DNA of 64,000 bases from Hymenobacter guriensis (GCF_015773195.1 NZ_JADWYK010000004.1:124001-188000), one strand, 5' to 3'. Positions 1 to 9,286 are shown, counted from the first letter of the stretch. Translations and numbers: made by a program. The notes: generated from the sequence alone by a model not told the origin.

Positions 1-656
1 ATGGTGCTGGGGCGGTTGTTGATGAGTACCCGGATGTTCTGGGACCCGCGCAGGGTCACGTTGCCGTCGAGGTCTACAGAGAGGCTGGGCACGCGGCGCA
101 GCACGTCGGTGGCGTCGCCACCCCGGGTGGTTTCGTCCTTCTCGGCGTTGTACACGGTGCGGTCTACCTTCTCCTCAATCAGGCTGCGCTGGCCTTCCAC
201 TACCACTTCGCCCAGCTTTTGGGCCGTGGAGGCCAGCGTGACCGTACCCAGGGCTACGGTATTGCCATCCTCGGTGATGACCACCCCTGGCTTTTCAATC
301 TGCTGGTAGCCAATAAAGCTGATCTGCACGGTGTAGGTGCCGGCGGCTACGCGCGTGAGGGCGAACTTGCCATTGTCGTCGGCAGCGGTGCCATCTACGG
401 GCTTGTTGGTGGCGGGGTCGAAGAGGGCAATGGTAGCAAAGGGAACCGGCTGCTTGCTGGTGGCATCGAGTACGGTGCCGGTGATGCGGCCGGTGCCTTC
501 GCGGGGCTGGGCGGCGGGACCAGCTGGTGCGCCGACAGGCCTTCCGGCACCGGTCGGGCGGGTGGCACCAGCGGGGCGCTCAGGGGCAGCAGGTTGTTGG
601 GCAAAGGCCGCCGTACCCCCGGCGGTGAGTAAAATCAACAGAACAATTCGTTTCAT
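1..656 (-). CDS. TonB-dependent outer membrane receptor, N-terminal part (runs off the window)
   Basis: The start codon is ATG at 656 and the frame is open to the window edge, so only the first ~218 residues are present. They begin with a Sec signal peptide (MKRIVLLILLTAGGTAAFAQ) and a Pro/Ala/Gly-rich stretch. A carboxypeptidase-D regulatory-like beta-sandwich follows (GRITGTVLDATSKQPVPFATI ... YTVQISFIGYQ, roughly residues 55-140). The start of a plug domain comes next (EEKVDRTVYNAEKD ... DVLRRVPSLSVDLDGNVTLRGS, then VLINNRPST). In Bacteroidota this order is typical of outer-membrane beta-barrel receptors that import ligands with TonB energy. The barrel and substrate are outside the window, so specificity cannot be stated. 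Confidence 0.88.
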   Translation of the reverse strand, partial: MKRIVLLILLTAGGTAAFAQQPAAPERPAGATRPTGAGRPVGAPAGPAAQPREGTGRITGTVLDATSKQPVPFATIALFDPATNKPVDGTAADDNGKFALTRVAAGTYTVQISFIGYQQIEKPGVVITEDGNTVALGTVTLASTAQKLGEVVVEGQRSLIEEKVDRTVYNAEKDETTRGGDATDVLRRVPSLSVDLDGNVTLRGSQNIRVLINNRPST

Positions 657-1192
657 ATCAGAGAAAAACAGCCCCGGAGCTGGCTTTGTCAGCCGTCCAG
701 TGCCTCAAAAATACGCGCCCTACGAAGGGCCTCCGCCGGATATCGACCAACCCTTGGCTTCTGACGACTGACGCCGCTAAAGCCTCGCGCCAACCAAAGA
801 GGCAGCGCGCCACAGACACTAGTTTGGTGAAGAGGTGGCACGCACCGCTAAAAAACCGCCACAACTGGCTAATGTTCTTTCTCACCACTCGTTTACCGGT
901 CTTCCACGGCAACTTTTGCAAGACCTCAGCTGCCGTTTTTCCTTCTTCACCTCCCATTTCGGATGCGGGCGAAACTCTGTCCAACGCATTATAAACACAG
1001 CCGGCTACTTTCGCGAGTAAGCGTCAACACAGCAACGCCCCCGCGTGGCGCACTTGGTTTGAAACCAAGAGGCGCCACGCGGGGGCGTTGCTATACGGAA
1101 CAGGCAGAGGTTACCGGGCAACAGCAGCCAGAACTTTCAAGAAGACATTAAGATGTCCTTGCTAGTAGTTACATCGGTCGCCTTCGTGCTGT
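657..1192. other. Intergenic region with one long hairpin
   Basis: This is a 536-bp stretch between the receptor start and the end of the small lipoprotein gene. No convincing ORF was seen; short frames on both strands lack family features. Apart from the hairpin at 1031-1092, nothing is recognised. Confidence 0.6.
1031..1092. repeat. Long perfect hairpin (21-bp arms)
   Basis: Arms 1031-1051 and 1072-1092 are exact inverted copies beginning AGCAACGCCCCCGCG. The loop holds a second 8-bp inverted repeat, CTTGGTTT/AAACCAAG (1053-1060 and 1062-1069). There is no T-tract, so it resembles a dispersed palindromic element more than a simple terminator. Confidence 0.75.
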
Positions 1193-1696
1193 TTAATAGC
1201 AATAAAAATCGAGGTAGCCATTACACGCCATCGGGTCGCCCTGCTCTTGGTTGAATTGCCACTGTTTGTCGTTGCTAAATCCCCAAATGAAATAACCAAA
1301 AAACCGCTGACGGCCATTATCAATGGTGTAATGGCGAAGCTGATCATGATCAAACGTCAGAGTGACTTTCTTGAAGCCAGTGGGCACCAACAAGGGAAGT
1401 GGCAAGATTGCATATATCTCTATACCTCGCCAAGACACTTGACGCGAACGATAAACCCATCTTTGTTCCGCACCTAAGGTATCACGGCGAATCGGCTTAC
1501 CCCACAAACGTAGAGCGTCTGCTGTCGTCACCCCGCCCGCACGGCCACCGTCTTTACCAATCCGCGAACCTATAGTTGCCCTTGATCTACTAACAGGCAG
1601 TTGTCTTGTGTCCGTAACCAAGGTAAACCCGATACAGTTGGAAAGCCCTAAGCATACCAAGGGCAGGAAAAAACCCACCGAAAAAGGCCTACTCAT
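1193..1696 (-). CDS. Small lipoprotein-like hypothetical protein
   Basis: 167 residues. The N-terminus is hydrophobic and ends in a possible lipobox (FFLPLVCLGLSNC), which suggests a secreted lipoprotein. The middle contains TTADALRLWGKPIRRDTLG followed by QRWVYRSR. This resembles the 'small lipoprotein, G-x-P ... W-x-Y' pattern of SmpA/OmlA-like proteins, but the match is weak. It is a single gene, convergent with nothing and downstream of the oligopeptidase gene on the same strand. Function is not assigned. Confidence 0.55.
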   Translation of the reverse strand: MSRPFSVGFFLPLVCLGLSNCIGFTLVTDTRQLPVSRSRATIGSRIGKDGGRAGGVTTADALRLWGKPIRRDTLGAEQRWVYRSRQVSWRGIEIYAILPLPLLVPTGFKKVTLTFDHDQLRHYTIDNGRQRFFGYFIWGFSNDKQWQFNQEQGDPMACNGYLDFYCY

Positions 1697-1739
1697 AAGC
1701 CAAACAACACTAATATCATAAATCTGTAAGCTACGACCC

Positions 1740-3866
1740 CTACGACTTCACGCCCAGCAACATCAGCATAAAGGCAAACTGCCTGGCCGTATCGTGGATG
1801 GACTTGAAGCGGCCGGATGCGCCCCCGTGGCCGGCGGCCATGTCGGTGTGCAGCAGCAGCAGGTTCTGGTCGGTTTTTACGGTGCGCAGCTTGGCTACCC
1901 ACTTGGCGGGCTCGAAGTACTGCACCTGGGAGTCGTGCAGGCCGGTGGTTACGAGCATGTTCGGGTACTGCTGGGCCTTCACTTGGTCGTAGGGAGAGTA
2001 CGAGAGCATGTAGTCGTAGAACTCCTTCTGGTTGGGGTTGCCCCACTCGTCGTACTCCCCGGTCGTCAGCGGGATGCTTTCATCCAGCATAGTCGTCACC
2101 ACGTCCACGAAGGGCACAGCTGCCACCACGCCCTTGTAATACTCAGGATGCAGGTTCACCACCGCACCCATCAACAGGCCACCGGCCGAGCCGCCCATGG
2201 CAAACAGCTTATTGGCGGAGGTAAACTTCTGGTCGATGAGGTACTTGGAGCAGTCGGTAAAGTCGGTGAAGGTATTTTTCTTCTTGAGCTTCTTGCCGTT
2301 CTCGTACCACTGCCGGCCCATTTCCTGTCCGCCCCGGATGTGGCAAATCACGTAGGCAAAGCCCCGGTCGAGCAAGCTCAGGCGAGCTGCGCTGAAGGTG
2401 GGGTTGGTGGAGTAGCCGTAGGAGCCGTAGGCGTATTGCAGCACCGGCGACGTGCCGTCCTTCTTAAAGCCCTTCTTATACACGATGGACATCGGAATTT
2501 TCGTGCCGTCGGTGGCGGTGGCGTACATCCGCTCGGTCACGTAGTCTTCCTTTTTGAAACTGCCCAGCACGGCCTGCTCCTTCAGCAGTTTTTTGCTGCG
2601 GGCGGCCATGTCGTAGTCGTAGGTGGAAGATGGGGTGGTGAGCGAGGAGTAGCTGTAGCGCAGCACCGGGGTATCAAACTCGGGGTTGATGCTGATGGCG
2701 GCCGTGTAGGCGGGCTCTCCGAAGTTGAGGTAGTGCTCTTGCTTGTCCTTCCACCGAATCACGCGTAGCTGTAGCAAGCCTTCTTTCCGCTCGCCCAGCA
2801 CCAGGTAATCCTTGAACAACTCCATGTTTTCCAAGAATACATCGGGGCGGTGGGCAATGACCTCCTGCCAGGCGGTTTTAGCAGTATTGGTGACGGGCGT
2901 TTTCAGCAGGCGGAAGTTGGGCGCGCCAGCGTTGGAGCGCACGTAGAACTGGTCGCCCAGGTGCTCTACCTCATACAAGTGGTCGGCCTCCCGGGGCAGA
3001 AACACTTTCAGTGCTTCGGCTGGTTTGCCGGCCTCCAGGTATCGTACCTCCGACGACATGGTGCTGCCGATGTCCAGTAGCACGTACCGGCGCGACTTGG
3101 AGCGGTGCACGCCAATGCGGAAGGTGTTGTCCTTTTCCTCGTACACTAGCTGGTCCTGCTTGGGGTCGGTGCCCAGGGTGTGGCGGTAAAGCTGGTAGTC
3201 GAGGAGGGTGCTGGGGTCCTTGCGGGTGTAGAAAACGGTCTTGTTATCGGCAGCCCACACGGCGTTGCCGCTGGTGTTGGGGATTTGCTCAGGAAAGAGC
3301 TGGCCGGTTTTGAGGTTGCGGAAGCGCAGCGTGTAGAGGCGGCGGCTCACCACGTCCTCGGAGTAAGCCAGCACCTGGTTGTCGTCGCTCACCTCGAAGC
3401 CGCCAATTTGGTAGTAGGCTTTGCCCTTGCCCAGTTCGTTGGCGTTGAGCAGGACTTCCTCTTTGGCGCTTAGGCTGCCCTTTTTGCGGCAGTAAATCGG
3501 GTACTCGGCCCCGGCCTCGTAGCGGGTGTAGTAGTAGTACCCATTGTCGCGGTAGGGCACCGACTCATCCTGCTCCTTGATGCGACCCTTGATTTCCTGA
3601 AACAGCTTTTCTTCCAGTCCTTTCACTGGGGCCAGCTGCTGCTCGGTATAGGCGTTTTCGGCGTTCAGGTAGCTGATGACTTCGGGGTTTTCGCGCTCAT
3701 TCAGCCAGTAGTAGTTATCGGTGCGCGTGCCGAAGGGCGACTTCAGTTCTTTGGCCTTAATGGCGGCCACGGGCGGTTTGGGCATGGTAGCGGAGGGCGT
3801 CTGGGCCAGGACTGCGCCGCCTAGCAGCACGCCTAGGCCCGTCAGGCAGGTGGAGAAAAGGTTCAT
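1740..3866 (-). CDS. S9 family oligopeptidase B-like serine peptidase
   Basis: 708 residues from ATG 3866. An upstream ATG at 3896 would add ten residues ahead of a clear signal peptide (MNLFSTCLTGLGVLLGGAVLAQ), so the inner start is preferred. The N-terminal half is the beta-propeller gate of prolyl oligopeptidases. The C-terminal alpha/beta hydrolase carries the nucleophile motif GGSAGG, an Asp in TGLHDSQV and a His in AAGHGGASGR. The segment VPFVDVVTTMLDESIPLTTGEYDEWGNP is typical of oligopeptidase B, which cleaves short peptides after basic residues. The signal peptide implies a periplasmic or exported enzyme. The family call is firm; substrate preference is by analogy. Confidence 0.93.
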   Translation of the reverse strand: MNLFSTCLTGLGVLLGGAVLAQTPSATMPKPPVAAIKAKELKSPFGTRTDNYYWLNERENPEVISYLNAENAYTEQQLAPVKGLEEKLFQEIKGRIKEQDESVPYRDNGYYYYTRYEAGAEYPIYCRKKGSLSAKEEVLLNANELGKGKAYYQIGGFEVSDDNQVLAYSEDVVSRRLYTLRFRNLKTGQLFPEQIPNTSGNAVWAADNKTVFYTRKDPSTLLDYQLYRHTLGTDPKQDQLVYEEKDNTFRIGVHRSKSRRYVLLDIGSTMSSEVRYLEAGKPAEALKVFLPREADHLYEVEHLGDQFYVRSNAGAPNFRLLKTPVTNTAKTAWQEVIAHRPDVFLENMELFKDYLVLGERKEGLLQLRVIRWKDKQEHYLNFGEPAYTAAISINPEFDTPVLRYSYSSLTTPSSTYDYDMAARSKKLLKEQAVLGSFKKEDYVTERMYATATDGTKIPMSIVYKKGFKKDGTSPVLQYAYGSYGYSTNPTFSAARLSLLDRGFAYVICHIRGGQEMGRQWYENGKKLKKKNTFTDFTDCSKYLIDQKFTSANKLFAMGGSAGGLLMGAVVNLHPEYYKGVVAAVPFVDVVTTMLDESIPLTTGEYDEWGNPNQKEFYDYMLSYSPYDQVKAQQYPNMLVTTGLHDSQVQYFEPAKWVAKLRTVKTDQNLLLLHTDMAAGHGGASGRFKSIHDTARQFAFMLMLLGVKS

Positions 3867-3942
3867 AGGGCAACCAGATGAAATGAATGGCTGCACTAAA
3901 GAAACGAGGAAATTGTGAACGGCGCGGGCTATGCCATAAAAT

Positions 3943-4039
3943 TGTCATCCTGAGCGGAGCGAAGGACCTTAGCACGCATGAACGAGTCAATCGGACTCTA
4001 CCATGCGTGCTAAGGTCCTTCGCTCCGCTCAGGATGACA
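3943..4039. repeat. Interspersed palindrome of the GTCATCCTGAGCG type
   Basis: Arms 3943-3980 and 4002-4039 are perfect 38-bp inverted copies starting TGTCATCCTGAGCGGAGCGA. The loop contains GAGTC/GACTC (3984-3988 and 3994-3998). It fills the space between the oligopeptidase start and the valS stop. The motif resembles those at 38752 (GTCATGCCGAGCG) and 57213 (GTCATTGTGAAGAG), which suggests one superfamily of palindromic repeats. Confidence 0.85.
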
Positions 4040-4060
4040 GGTCAGTTGTAAGCAACCGGC

Positions 4061-6745
4061 TTAGAGCGCTGCCAGGCTTTGCTCCAGGGCCGTGATTTTA
4101 GCTTCGGCATCGGCCAGCTTCTGCCGCTCCCGCTCTACCAGGTCGGGCTTGGCGTTGGCCACGAACTTCTCGTTGGCCAGCTTTTTCAGCACTGAGTCGC
4201 GGAATCCCTGGGCGTATTCCAGCTCTTTGCCGAGGCGTTCCTTTTCAGCTCCAAGGTCAATCTGGCCTTCCAGGGGCACAAAGAACTCACTGCTGCCCGC
4301 CACGAAGCTTACCGAAGCAGCCGGCGCTTCCGTCACCACCGAAATGTCGGTAAGGGCGGCCAGCTTGCGAATGATGGGGTCGTAGTCCTGGAGCAGCTGG
4401 GTATCGTCGGTTTTGGCGGCCAGAGTAAGGGGCTTGTTAGGGCCCAGGCCCTTCTGGTTGCGGATGGTGCGTACCCCGCCTACAATGGCCAGGGCCTTTT
4501 CCATGCGGGCCAGCAGCTCGGGCGCACCGGCTACGGGCTGGGCTTTGGGCCACGCAGCCACGCACACATATTCCTTCGGACCGCGCTCCTTCAGCTCGTG
4601 CCAGATTTCCTCGGTGATGAAGGGCATGAACGGGTGCAGCAGCTTGAGCAGGGTTTCGAGGAAGCCCGAGGTCAGGCGCAGCGTCTCCGGGTCGATGGGT
4701 GCCTGGTAGGCGGGCTTAATCATCTCCAGGTACTCGGAGCAGAAGTCGTCCCACACCAGCTTATACACCATCATCAGCGCGTCGCTTATCCGGAACTTCT
4801 CGAAGTGCTCATCCAGTTCCGTGATGGTGGCGTTCAGCTTGGCCGAAAACCACTCCACCGCCTTTTCATTGGCGAAAGGCAAGGCGGTATCCACTTCCCA
4901 GCCTTTGATGAGGCGGAAGGCGTTCCAGAGCTTGTTGGAGAAGTTGCGGCCCTGCTCCACCAGCTTTTCGTCGTAGAGCAGGTCGTTGCCAGCCGGCGCC
5001 GAGAACAGCATGCCAGTCCGCACGCCGTCGGCCCCGAACTGCTTGATCAGGTCCAGCGGGTCGGGCGAGTTGCCGAGCTGCTTGCTCATCTTGCGGCCCA
5101 GATTGTCGCGCACGATGCCGGTGAGGTACACGTTGCGGAACGGTATTTCCTTGCGGTACTCCAGCCCGGCCATAATCATGCGGGCCACCCAGAAGAACAG
5201 GATGTCAGGCCCCGTCACCAGGTCATTGGTGGGATAAAAATAGTTGACGTCGGCGTTGTCGGGGTCCTTGAAGCCGTCGAACACCGAAATCGGCCACAGC
5301 CACGACGAAAACCAGGTGTCCAGCACGTCCTCGTCCTGGCGCAGGTCGGTGAGTTGCAGGTCCTGGTTGCCGCTCTGCTCCCGTGCCTGCACCAAGGCTT
5401 CCTCGGCGGTGAGGGCCACCACGTAGGTGCCGTCGGGCAGATAGTAGGCCGGTATCTGCTGACCCCACCACAGCTGGCGGGAAATGCACCAGTCGCGCAC
5501 ATTCTCCATCCACACCCGGTAGGTGTTCTTGAACTTGGCCGGATGAAGCTTCACGGTGTCGTTTTCCACCACTTCCAGGGCCGGCTTGGCCAGGTGCTCC
5601 ATTTTCAGGAACCACTGCAAGCTCAGGCGGGGCTCAATCACGGCCTTGGTGCGCTCCGAGGTCTGCACAATGCTGGCGTACTCGTCTACCTTCACCACGT
5701 GGCCAGCTTCTTCCAGGTCCTTCACGATGTTGCGGCGGGCGGCGAACCGGTCCTGCCCCACGTAGAGCACGGCCTTCTCGTTGAGCGAGCCGTCGTTGTT
5801 CAGGATGTCGATAACGGGCAGGTTGTGCTTTACGCCCAGCTCGTAGTCGTTCAGGTCGTGGGCCGGCGTTACCTTCAGCGCGCCCGTGCCAAAGTCGATG
5901 CTCACGTACTCGTCCAGAATCACCGGAATTTCGCGGCCCAGCAGCGGAATGCGCACCTTGGCGCCGTGCAGGTGGGTGTAGCGCGGGTCATTGGGGTTCA
6001 CCGCTACGGCCACGTCGGCCATGATGGTTTCGGGCCGCGACGTAGCAACGGTTAAGTATTGGGTATTGGGTAGTGAATATTGAGATTTTCCCCCTTGCGC
6101 TTGGGCAGAGTCTAAATACTCACTACTCACTACTTCATACTTCAAATGATACATCTTGGCCATTACGTCCTTGGGAATTACTTCCTCGTCGGACAGGGCC
6201 GTCTGGCTTTGCGGGTCCCAGTTTACCATGCGGATACCACGGTAAATCAGGCCTTTCTGGTGCAGATCCACGAACACGCGCAGTACGGCCTCGGTCAGCT
6301 CGGGCTCCATGGTGAAGCGCGTCCGGTCCCAGTCACAGGAAGCACCCAGCTGCTTGAGCTGCTCGAGGATGATGCCCCCGTACTTTTCCTTCCAGGCAAA
6401 AGCATGCTCTAGAAACTGCTCCCGCGTGAGGTCCTTCTTCTCGATGCCCTGCTCCTTGAGCAGCGCCACTACCTTGGCCTCGGTGGCAATGGAGGCGTGG
6501 TCGGTGCCAGGTACCCAGCAGGCTTCCTTGCCCTGCATGCGCGCCCGGCGCACCAGCACATCCTGAATGGTATTGTTCAGCATGTGGCCCATGTGCAGCA
6601 CGCCCGTCACGTTGGGCGGCGGAATAACTACCGAGTACGGCTGCTTGCGGGGGTTGGCCTTGGCTTTAAAGAAGCCCTGCTCCTGCCAGCGCTGGTACCA
6701 TTTGGCTTCAACGTCGGCGGGGGTATAGGTTTTGGCGATGGACAT
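4061..6745 (-). CDS. valS: Valine--tRNA ligase
   Basis: 894 residues from ATG 6745; an ATG at 6790 lies upstream of the likely transcription start and is rejected. It charges tRNA-Val in the cytoplasm. The class I signatures are visible: PPPNVTGVLHMGH (HxGH at residues 51-54) and GRKMSKQLGNS (KMSKS at about 550). The editing domain contains TVATSRPETIMADVAVAVNP, and the C-terminus is a ValRS coiled-coil arm (about 830-894). An odd ~25-residue insertion (about residues 205-230, DNA 6053-6145) sits in the editing domain. Its DNA is AT-richer than the rest of the gene and built of tandem heptamers in inverted orientation, like the intergenic elements elsewhere in this window. Frame and flanking motifs are intact. 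Confidence 0.97.
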   Translation of the reverse strand: MSIAKTYTPADVEAKWYQRWQEQGFFKAKANPRKQPYSVVIPPPNVTGVLHMGHMLNNTIQDVLVRRARMQGKEACWVPGTDHASIATEAKVVALLKEQGIEKKDLTREQFLEHAFAWKEKYGGIILEQLKQLGASCDWDRTRFTMEPELTEAVLRVFVDLHQKGLIYRGIRMVNWDPQSQTALSDEEVIPKDVMAKMYHLKYEVVSSEYLDSAQAQGGKSQYSLPNTQYLTVATSRPETIMADVAVAVNPNDPRYTHLHGAKVRIPLLGREIPVILDEYVSIDFGTGALKVTPAHDLNDYELGVKHNLPVIDILNNDGSLNEKAVLYVGQDRFAARRNIVKDLEEAGHVVKVDEYASIVQTSERTKAVIEPRLSLQWFLKMEHLAKPALEVVENDTVKLHPAKFKNTYRVWMENVRDWCISRQLWWGQQIPAYYLPDGTYVVALTAEEALVQAREQSGNQDLQLTDLRQDEDVLDTWFSSWLWPISVFDGFKDPDNADVNYFYPTNDLVTGPDILFFWVARMIMAGLEYRKEIPFRNVYLTGIVRDNLGRKMSKQLGNSPDPLDLIKQFGADGVRTGMLFSAPAGNDLLYDEKLVEQGRNFSNKLWNAFRLIKGWEVDTALPFANEKAVEWFSAKLNATITELDEHFEKFRISDALMMVYKLVWDDFCSEYLEMIKPAYQAPIDPETLRLTSGFLETLLKLLHPFMPFITEEIWHELKERGPKEYVCVAAWPKAQPVAGAPELLARMEKALAIVGGVRTIRNQKGLGPNKPLTLAAKTDDTQLLQDYDPIIRKLAALTDISVVTEAPAASVSFVAGSSEFFVPLEGQIDLGAEKERLGKELEYAQGFRDSVLKKLANEKFVANAKPDLVERERQKLADAEAKITALEQSLAAL
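6053..6145. repeat. Heptamer-type inverted repeat element inside valS
   Basis: The left arm (6053-6085) reads as ATTGGGT ATTGGGT AGTGAAT units. The right arm (6111-6145) holds ACTCACT ACTCACT ACTTCAT, roughly the reverse complement. On the coding strand this gives the extra residues EVVSSEYLDS...QYSLPNTQYL in the ValRS editing domain. The base composition and 7-bp period match the intergenic elements at 11946, 24156, 43942 and others. Confidence 0.7.
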
Positions 6746-6777
6746 CGGCGGAGGAAATTCAAGTCTGAATACGGGCG

Positions 6778-6785
6778 CAAAAGTA
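6778..6785 (-). promoter_or_regulatory. Promoter -7 box for valS
   Basis: The minus strand reads TACTTTTG, an exact match to the Bacteroidota TAnnTTTG -7 element, 33 bp upstream of the chosen valS start. This supports ATG 6745 over ATG 6790. No clear -33 element is seen. Confidence 0.6.
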
Positions 6786-6963
6786 GGCATTTCGGGCGGG
6801 GCGGGAAATCTTCGGCATTTCCAAGCCGAAGATGCGTTCCTTGAGTAGCCCGCCTGGCACGGTTCACTCCTCGGTAATCGAGCTGGCTTTAGCGCCCGGC
6901 CTTCTTTAAGTTTGAAACTTGCTTTGCCGCTTCCGCTAGTTACCCTCTTGTTCGCACAGTTCT

Positions 6964-7659
6964 ATGCTCCTGCCCTTCCCCGACAATCCCGACAAGGCCG
7001 CCGACGACTCAGTGGAAGGCTTGGTGCTGCTCGGTGGGGAGCCGACCGTCGAAAACCTCACCGCCGCCTACAGCCGGGGCATCTTTCCGTGGCCGGTGGA
7101 AGGCTGGCCGGTGCTGCCGTGGTTTTGCCCACCCCGGCGCGGTATTCTGCGGCTGGAGCGCCTGCACGTGGGCCGCTCCCTGGCCCGGGCGCTGCGCCAG
7201 AGCCCCTGGCGCATCAGCTTCAACGAAGCCTTTGAACAGGTGATGCACGCCTGCCGGCAACAGCTGCGCCCCGAGCAGGCGGGCACCTGGATTACGCCCC
7301 AGCTAATACGCGGCTACGTGGCCCTACACCGGGCGGGGCGGGCCCACAGCGTGGAGGTGTGGGATGGCGCTGAGCTGGTAGGCGGCCTCTACGGGGTGGC
7401 CGTGCGGGGCGTGTTTGCGGGGGAGAGTATGTTTCATACCCGGCCTAATGCTTCCAAGCTGGCTTTGCTGGCCCTGATAGAGAGCCTGCGCCGACAGGGA
7501 GCAACCTTGCTCGATATTCAGCAACTCACGCCTCACCTGGCAGCCTTGGGCGCCGAAGAAGTCAGCCGCCGCGAGTTTTTGAAGCTGCTGAAGCAAGAGC
7601 AGGCCGCTGACCGCCACCTTCACTTTGGGCCCAACCCGGCCCCCTCTAGAACGCCATAA
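6964..7659 (+). CDS. aat: Leucyl/phenylalanyl-tRNA--protein transferase
   Basis: 231 residues, normal for the family. The enzyme transfers Leu or Phe from tRNA to proteins with N-terminal Arg or Lys, marking them for ClpS/ClpAP degradation. Family hallmarks are visible: VLLGGEPTVENLTAAYSRGIFPW near the N-terminus, PWFCPPRRGIL, TWITPQLIRGYVALH, SVEVWDGAELVGGLYGVAV and FAGESMFH. The gene is monocistronic, flanked by valS (divergent) and a hairpin that overlaps its stop codon. The assignment is firm. Confidence 0.96.
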   Translation: MLLPFPDNPDKAADDSVEGLVLLGGEPTVENLTAAYSRGIFPWPVEGWPVLPWFCPPRRGILRLERLHVGRSLARALRQSPWRISFNEAFEQVMHACRQQLRPEQAGTWITPQLIRGYVALHRAGRAHSVEVWDGAELVGGLYGVAVRGVFAGESMFHTRPNASKLALLALIESLRRQGATLLDIQQLTPHLAALGAEEVSRREFLKLLKQEQAADRHLHFGPNPAPSRTP

Positions 7660-7683
7660 GCCCTGCCGGAGCAGGGCTTATGG
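7654..7683. terminator. Hairpin at the aat stop codon
   Basis: CCATAAGCCCTGC (7654-7666) pairs with 7671-7683 around a CGGA loop, and the aat stop codon lies in the left arm. There is no T-run. It separates the convergent aat and ferredoxin genes. Confidence 0.6.
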
Positions 7684-7716
7684 GTGAATCCATTCTGAAA
7701 TAAGCCGTCCGGAAGC

Positions 7717-8070
7717 CTAGGCTTCCTGGTGCAGCCACTCCTTTTTCTTGAGCAGCTTGTCCTGCGACTCACGGTAGTCGGGGTCGTCCACACAGCAGTC
7801 TACGGGGCAGACAGCGGCGCACTGGGGTTCCTCGTGGAAGCCCACGCACTCGGTGCACTTGTCCGATACGATGTAGTAGTACTCATCAGAGACGGGCCTT
7901 TGGGCAGCCGTAGCGCCCACCTGTTCGCCGCCATCTACCGTCACGGTGCCACTCAGGGCCGTGCCGTCGGCCCAGCGCCAGTTGGCGCCGCCTTCGTAGA
8001 TAGCATTGTTGGGGCATTCCGGTTCGCAGGCACCGCAGTTGATGCACTCGTCGGTTATCATGATGGCCAT
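7717..8070 (-). CDS. 4Fe-4S dicluster ferredoxin
   Basis: 117 residues from ATG 8070; an ATG at 8142 lies next to the predicted -7 box and is rejected. It is a soluble electron carrier. Cluster ligands are [12 protein letters not shown] at the N-terminus and [22 protein letters not shown] after an insertion, which gives two 4Fe-4S sites as in the YfhL/Allochromatium type. It is divergent from the LuxC-type acyl-CoA reductase with ~150 bp between start codons, and the two genes have facing promoters. A redox link to that enzyme is inferred only from position. Confidence 0.93.
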   Translation of the reverse strand: MAIMITDECINCGACEPECPNNAIYEGGANWRWADGTALSGTVTVDGGEQVGATAAQRPVSDEYYYIVSDKCTECVGFHEEPQCAAVCPVDCCVDDPDYRESQDKLLKKKEWLHQEA

Positions 8071-8147
8071 AGCCGTATCCTCCTTTTTGGTACGCGTAAA
8101 CGTAGATTGCCGGGCAATAGATGCCTGATTACCGCAATCCAACCCGG

Positions 8148-8175
8148 CAAAAGTAGAAACTAACCCGTACTCTTG
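8148..8175. promoter_or_regulatory. Divergent promoters, ferredoxin and acyl-CoA reductase
   Basis: 8148-8155 reads TACTTTTG on the minus strand, an exact -7 box directed at the ferredoxin. 8168-8175 reads TACTCTTG on the plus strand, one mismatch, directed at the reductase. The two boxes are 12 bp apart, so polymerase binding may be mutually exclusive. Confidence 0.5.
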
Positions 8176-8218
8176 CGAGTTTTTTGCCGAATACTCCCGC
8201 CTTCTCCCCTTCTTCCAT

Positions 8219-9229
8219 ATGAATCAAGCCGACCGCCTTGCCGCTTTTGTAGCCCTGGGCCAGCGCCTGCACCAGCTTTCCGACGATGAACTGACCACTC
8301 TGGCGGCCCGGGCCCGCAACCAGAACGCCTGGTTCGACAAGCCCAACGTGGCCTCCGCCTTTCGGGGCATAGCCGAGCTGCTGCAGGGAGAGCCGCTGCG
8401 CGCCTGGGCGTCCCGCTACCGCCCCGAGCCCGAAACACCCCGGCAGGTGGGCGTGGTCATGGCGGGCAATATTCCGCTGGTGGGCTTTCATGATGCGTTG
8501 TGCGTGCTGCTGAGCGGGCACACGCTACTGGCCAAGCTCTCTTCCGACGATACCGTGCTGATGCGCTGGGTGCTGGACGAGCTGACGCAGCTGGAGCCCC
8601 GCTTTGACGAGCGTATCAAACTGGTGGAGCGCCTGAATGCGGCCGATGCCTTCATTGCCACCGGCTCCGACAACACGGCCCGCTACTTCGAGTTTTATTT
8701 CGGCAAGAAGCCCAACATCATCCGGCGCAACCGCAGCTCCCTGGCCGTGCTCACGGGCCGCGAAACTGACCATGACCTGGGGCTGCTGGGCGAGGACATT
8801 TTCCGCTACTATGGCCTGGGCTGCCGCAACGTCAGCTCCCTGTACGTGCCCGAGGGCTATAGCTTCACGCCCCTGCTCGATGCCCTGGCGCCCTGGCACC
8901 ACGCCACCGACCACCATAAATACCAGAACAACTACGACTACAACAAGAGCATTCTGCTGGTAAACGGCGTGCCGCACTTCGACAGCGGCTTTCTGCTGCT
9001 CACCGAAAATCCGCAGCTGGTGTCGCCCATTTCGGTGCTGCACTACGTCACCTATCAGCATGAGGTAGATCTGGCCGATAAGCTTACTGATCTGGGTGAG
9101 CGGGTGCAGTGTATCGTATCGGCGGGCGGCCAGTATCCCGGTAGCTTTCCTTTCGGGCGGGCACAGTGCCCCGCCATCACGGACTACGCCGATGGAGTGG
9201 ATACCATGGCCTTTCTGGCGGCTCTATAA
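8219..9229 (+). CDS. Acyl-CoA reductase, LuxC family
   Basis: 336 residues. LuxC-type enzymes reduce acyl-CoA or acyl groups to aldehydes with NADPH. Visible motifs are [25 protein letters not shown] (nucleotide-binding region, about residues 77-100) and [18 protein letters not shown], which holds the likely catalytic Cys near 202. The protein is shorter than Vibrio LuxC (~480 residues), which is common in the Bacteroidota versions. No luxA/B genes are nearby, so luminescence is not implied. The fatty-aldehyde role is by family; the substrate is unknown. Confidence 0.85.
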   Translation: MNQADRLAAFVALGQRLHQLSDDELTTLAARARNQNAWFDKPNVASAFRGIAELLQGEPLRAWASRYRPEPETPRQVGVVMAGNIPLVGFHDALCVLLSGHTLLAKLSSDDTVLMRWVLDELTQLEPRFDERIKLVERLNAADAFIATGSDNTARYFEFYFGKKPNIIRRNRSSLAVLTGRETDHDLGLLGEDIFRYYGLGCRNVSSLYVPEGYSFTPLLDALAPWHHATDHHKYQNNYDYNKSILLVNGVPHFDSGFLLLTENPQLVSPISVLHYVTYQHEVDLADKLTDLGERVQCIVSAGGQYPGSFPFGRAQCPAITDYADGVDTMAFLAAL

Positions 9230-9249
9230 CAGGACGTTCTCCAGGCATC

Positions 9250-9286
9250 AACCGCCGTCTGCCTTCAGGAGCAGGCGGCGGTTTTT
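9250..9286 (+). terminator. Rho-independent terminator after acyl-CoA reductase
   Basis: AACCGCCG (9250-9257) pairs with CGGCGGTT (9276-9283), with an inner CTGC/GCAG stem, followed by TTTTT. It lies 20 bp after the reductase stop codon. Confidence 0.8.

Noticed and set aside
4598..6055. 485-codon open frame on the plus strand
   Set aside because: Antisense shadow of valS; its sequence is compositionally biased and has no family motif.
8219..9229. Bioluminescence (lux) locus
   Set aside because: The LuxC-type reductase stands without luxA, luxB, luxD or luxE; LuxC-like reductases are common in this phylum for other roles.
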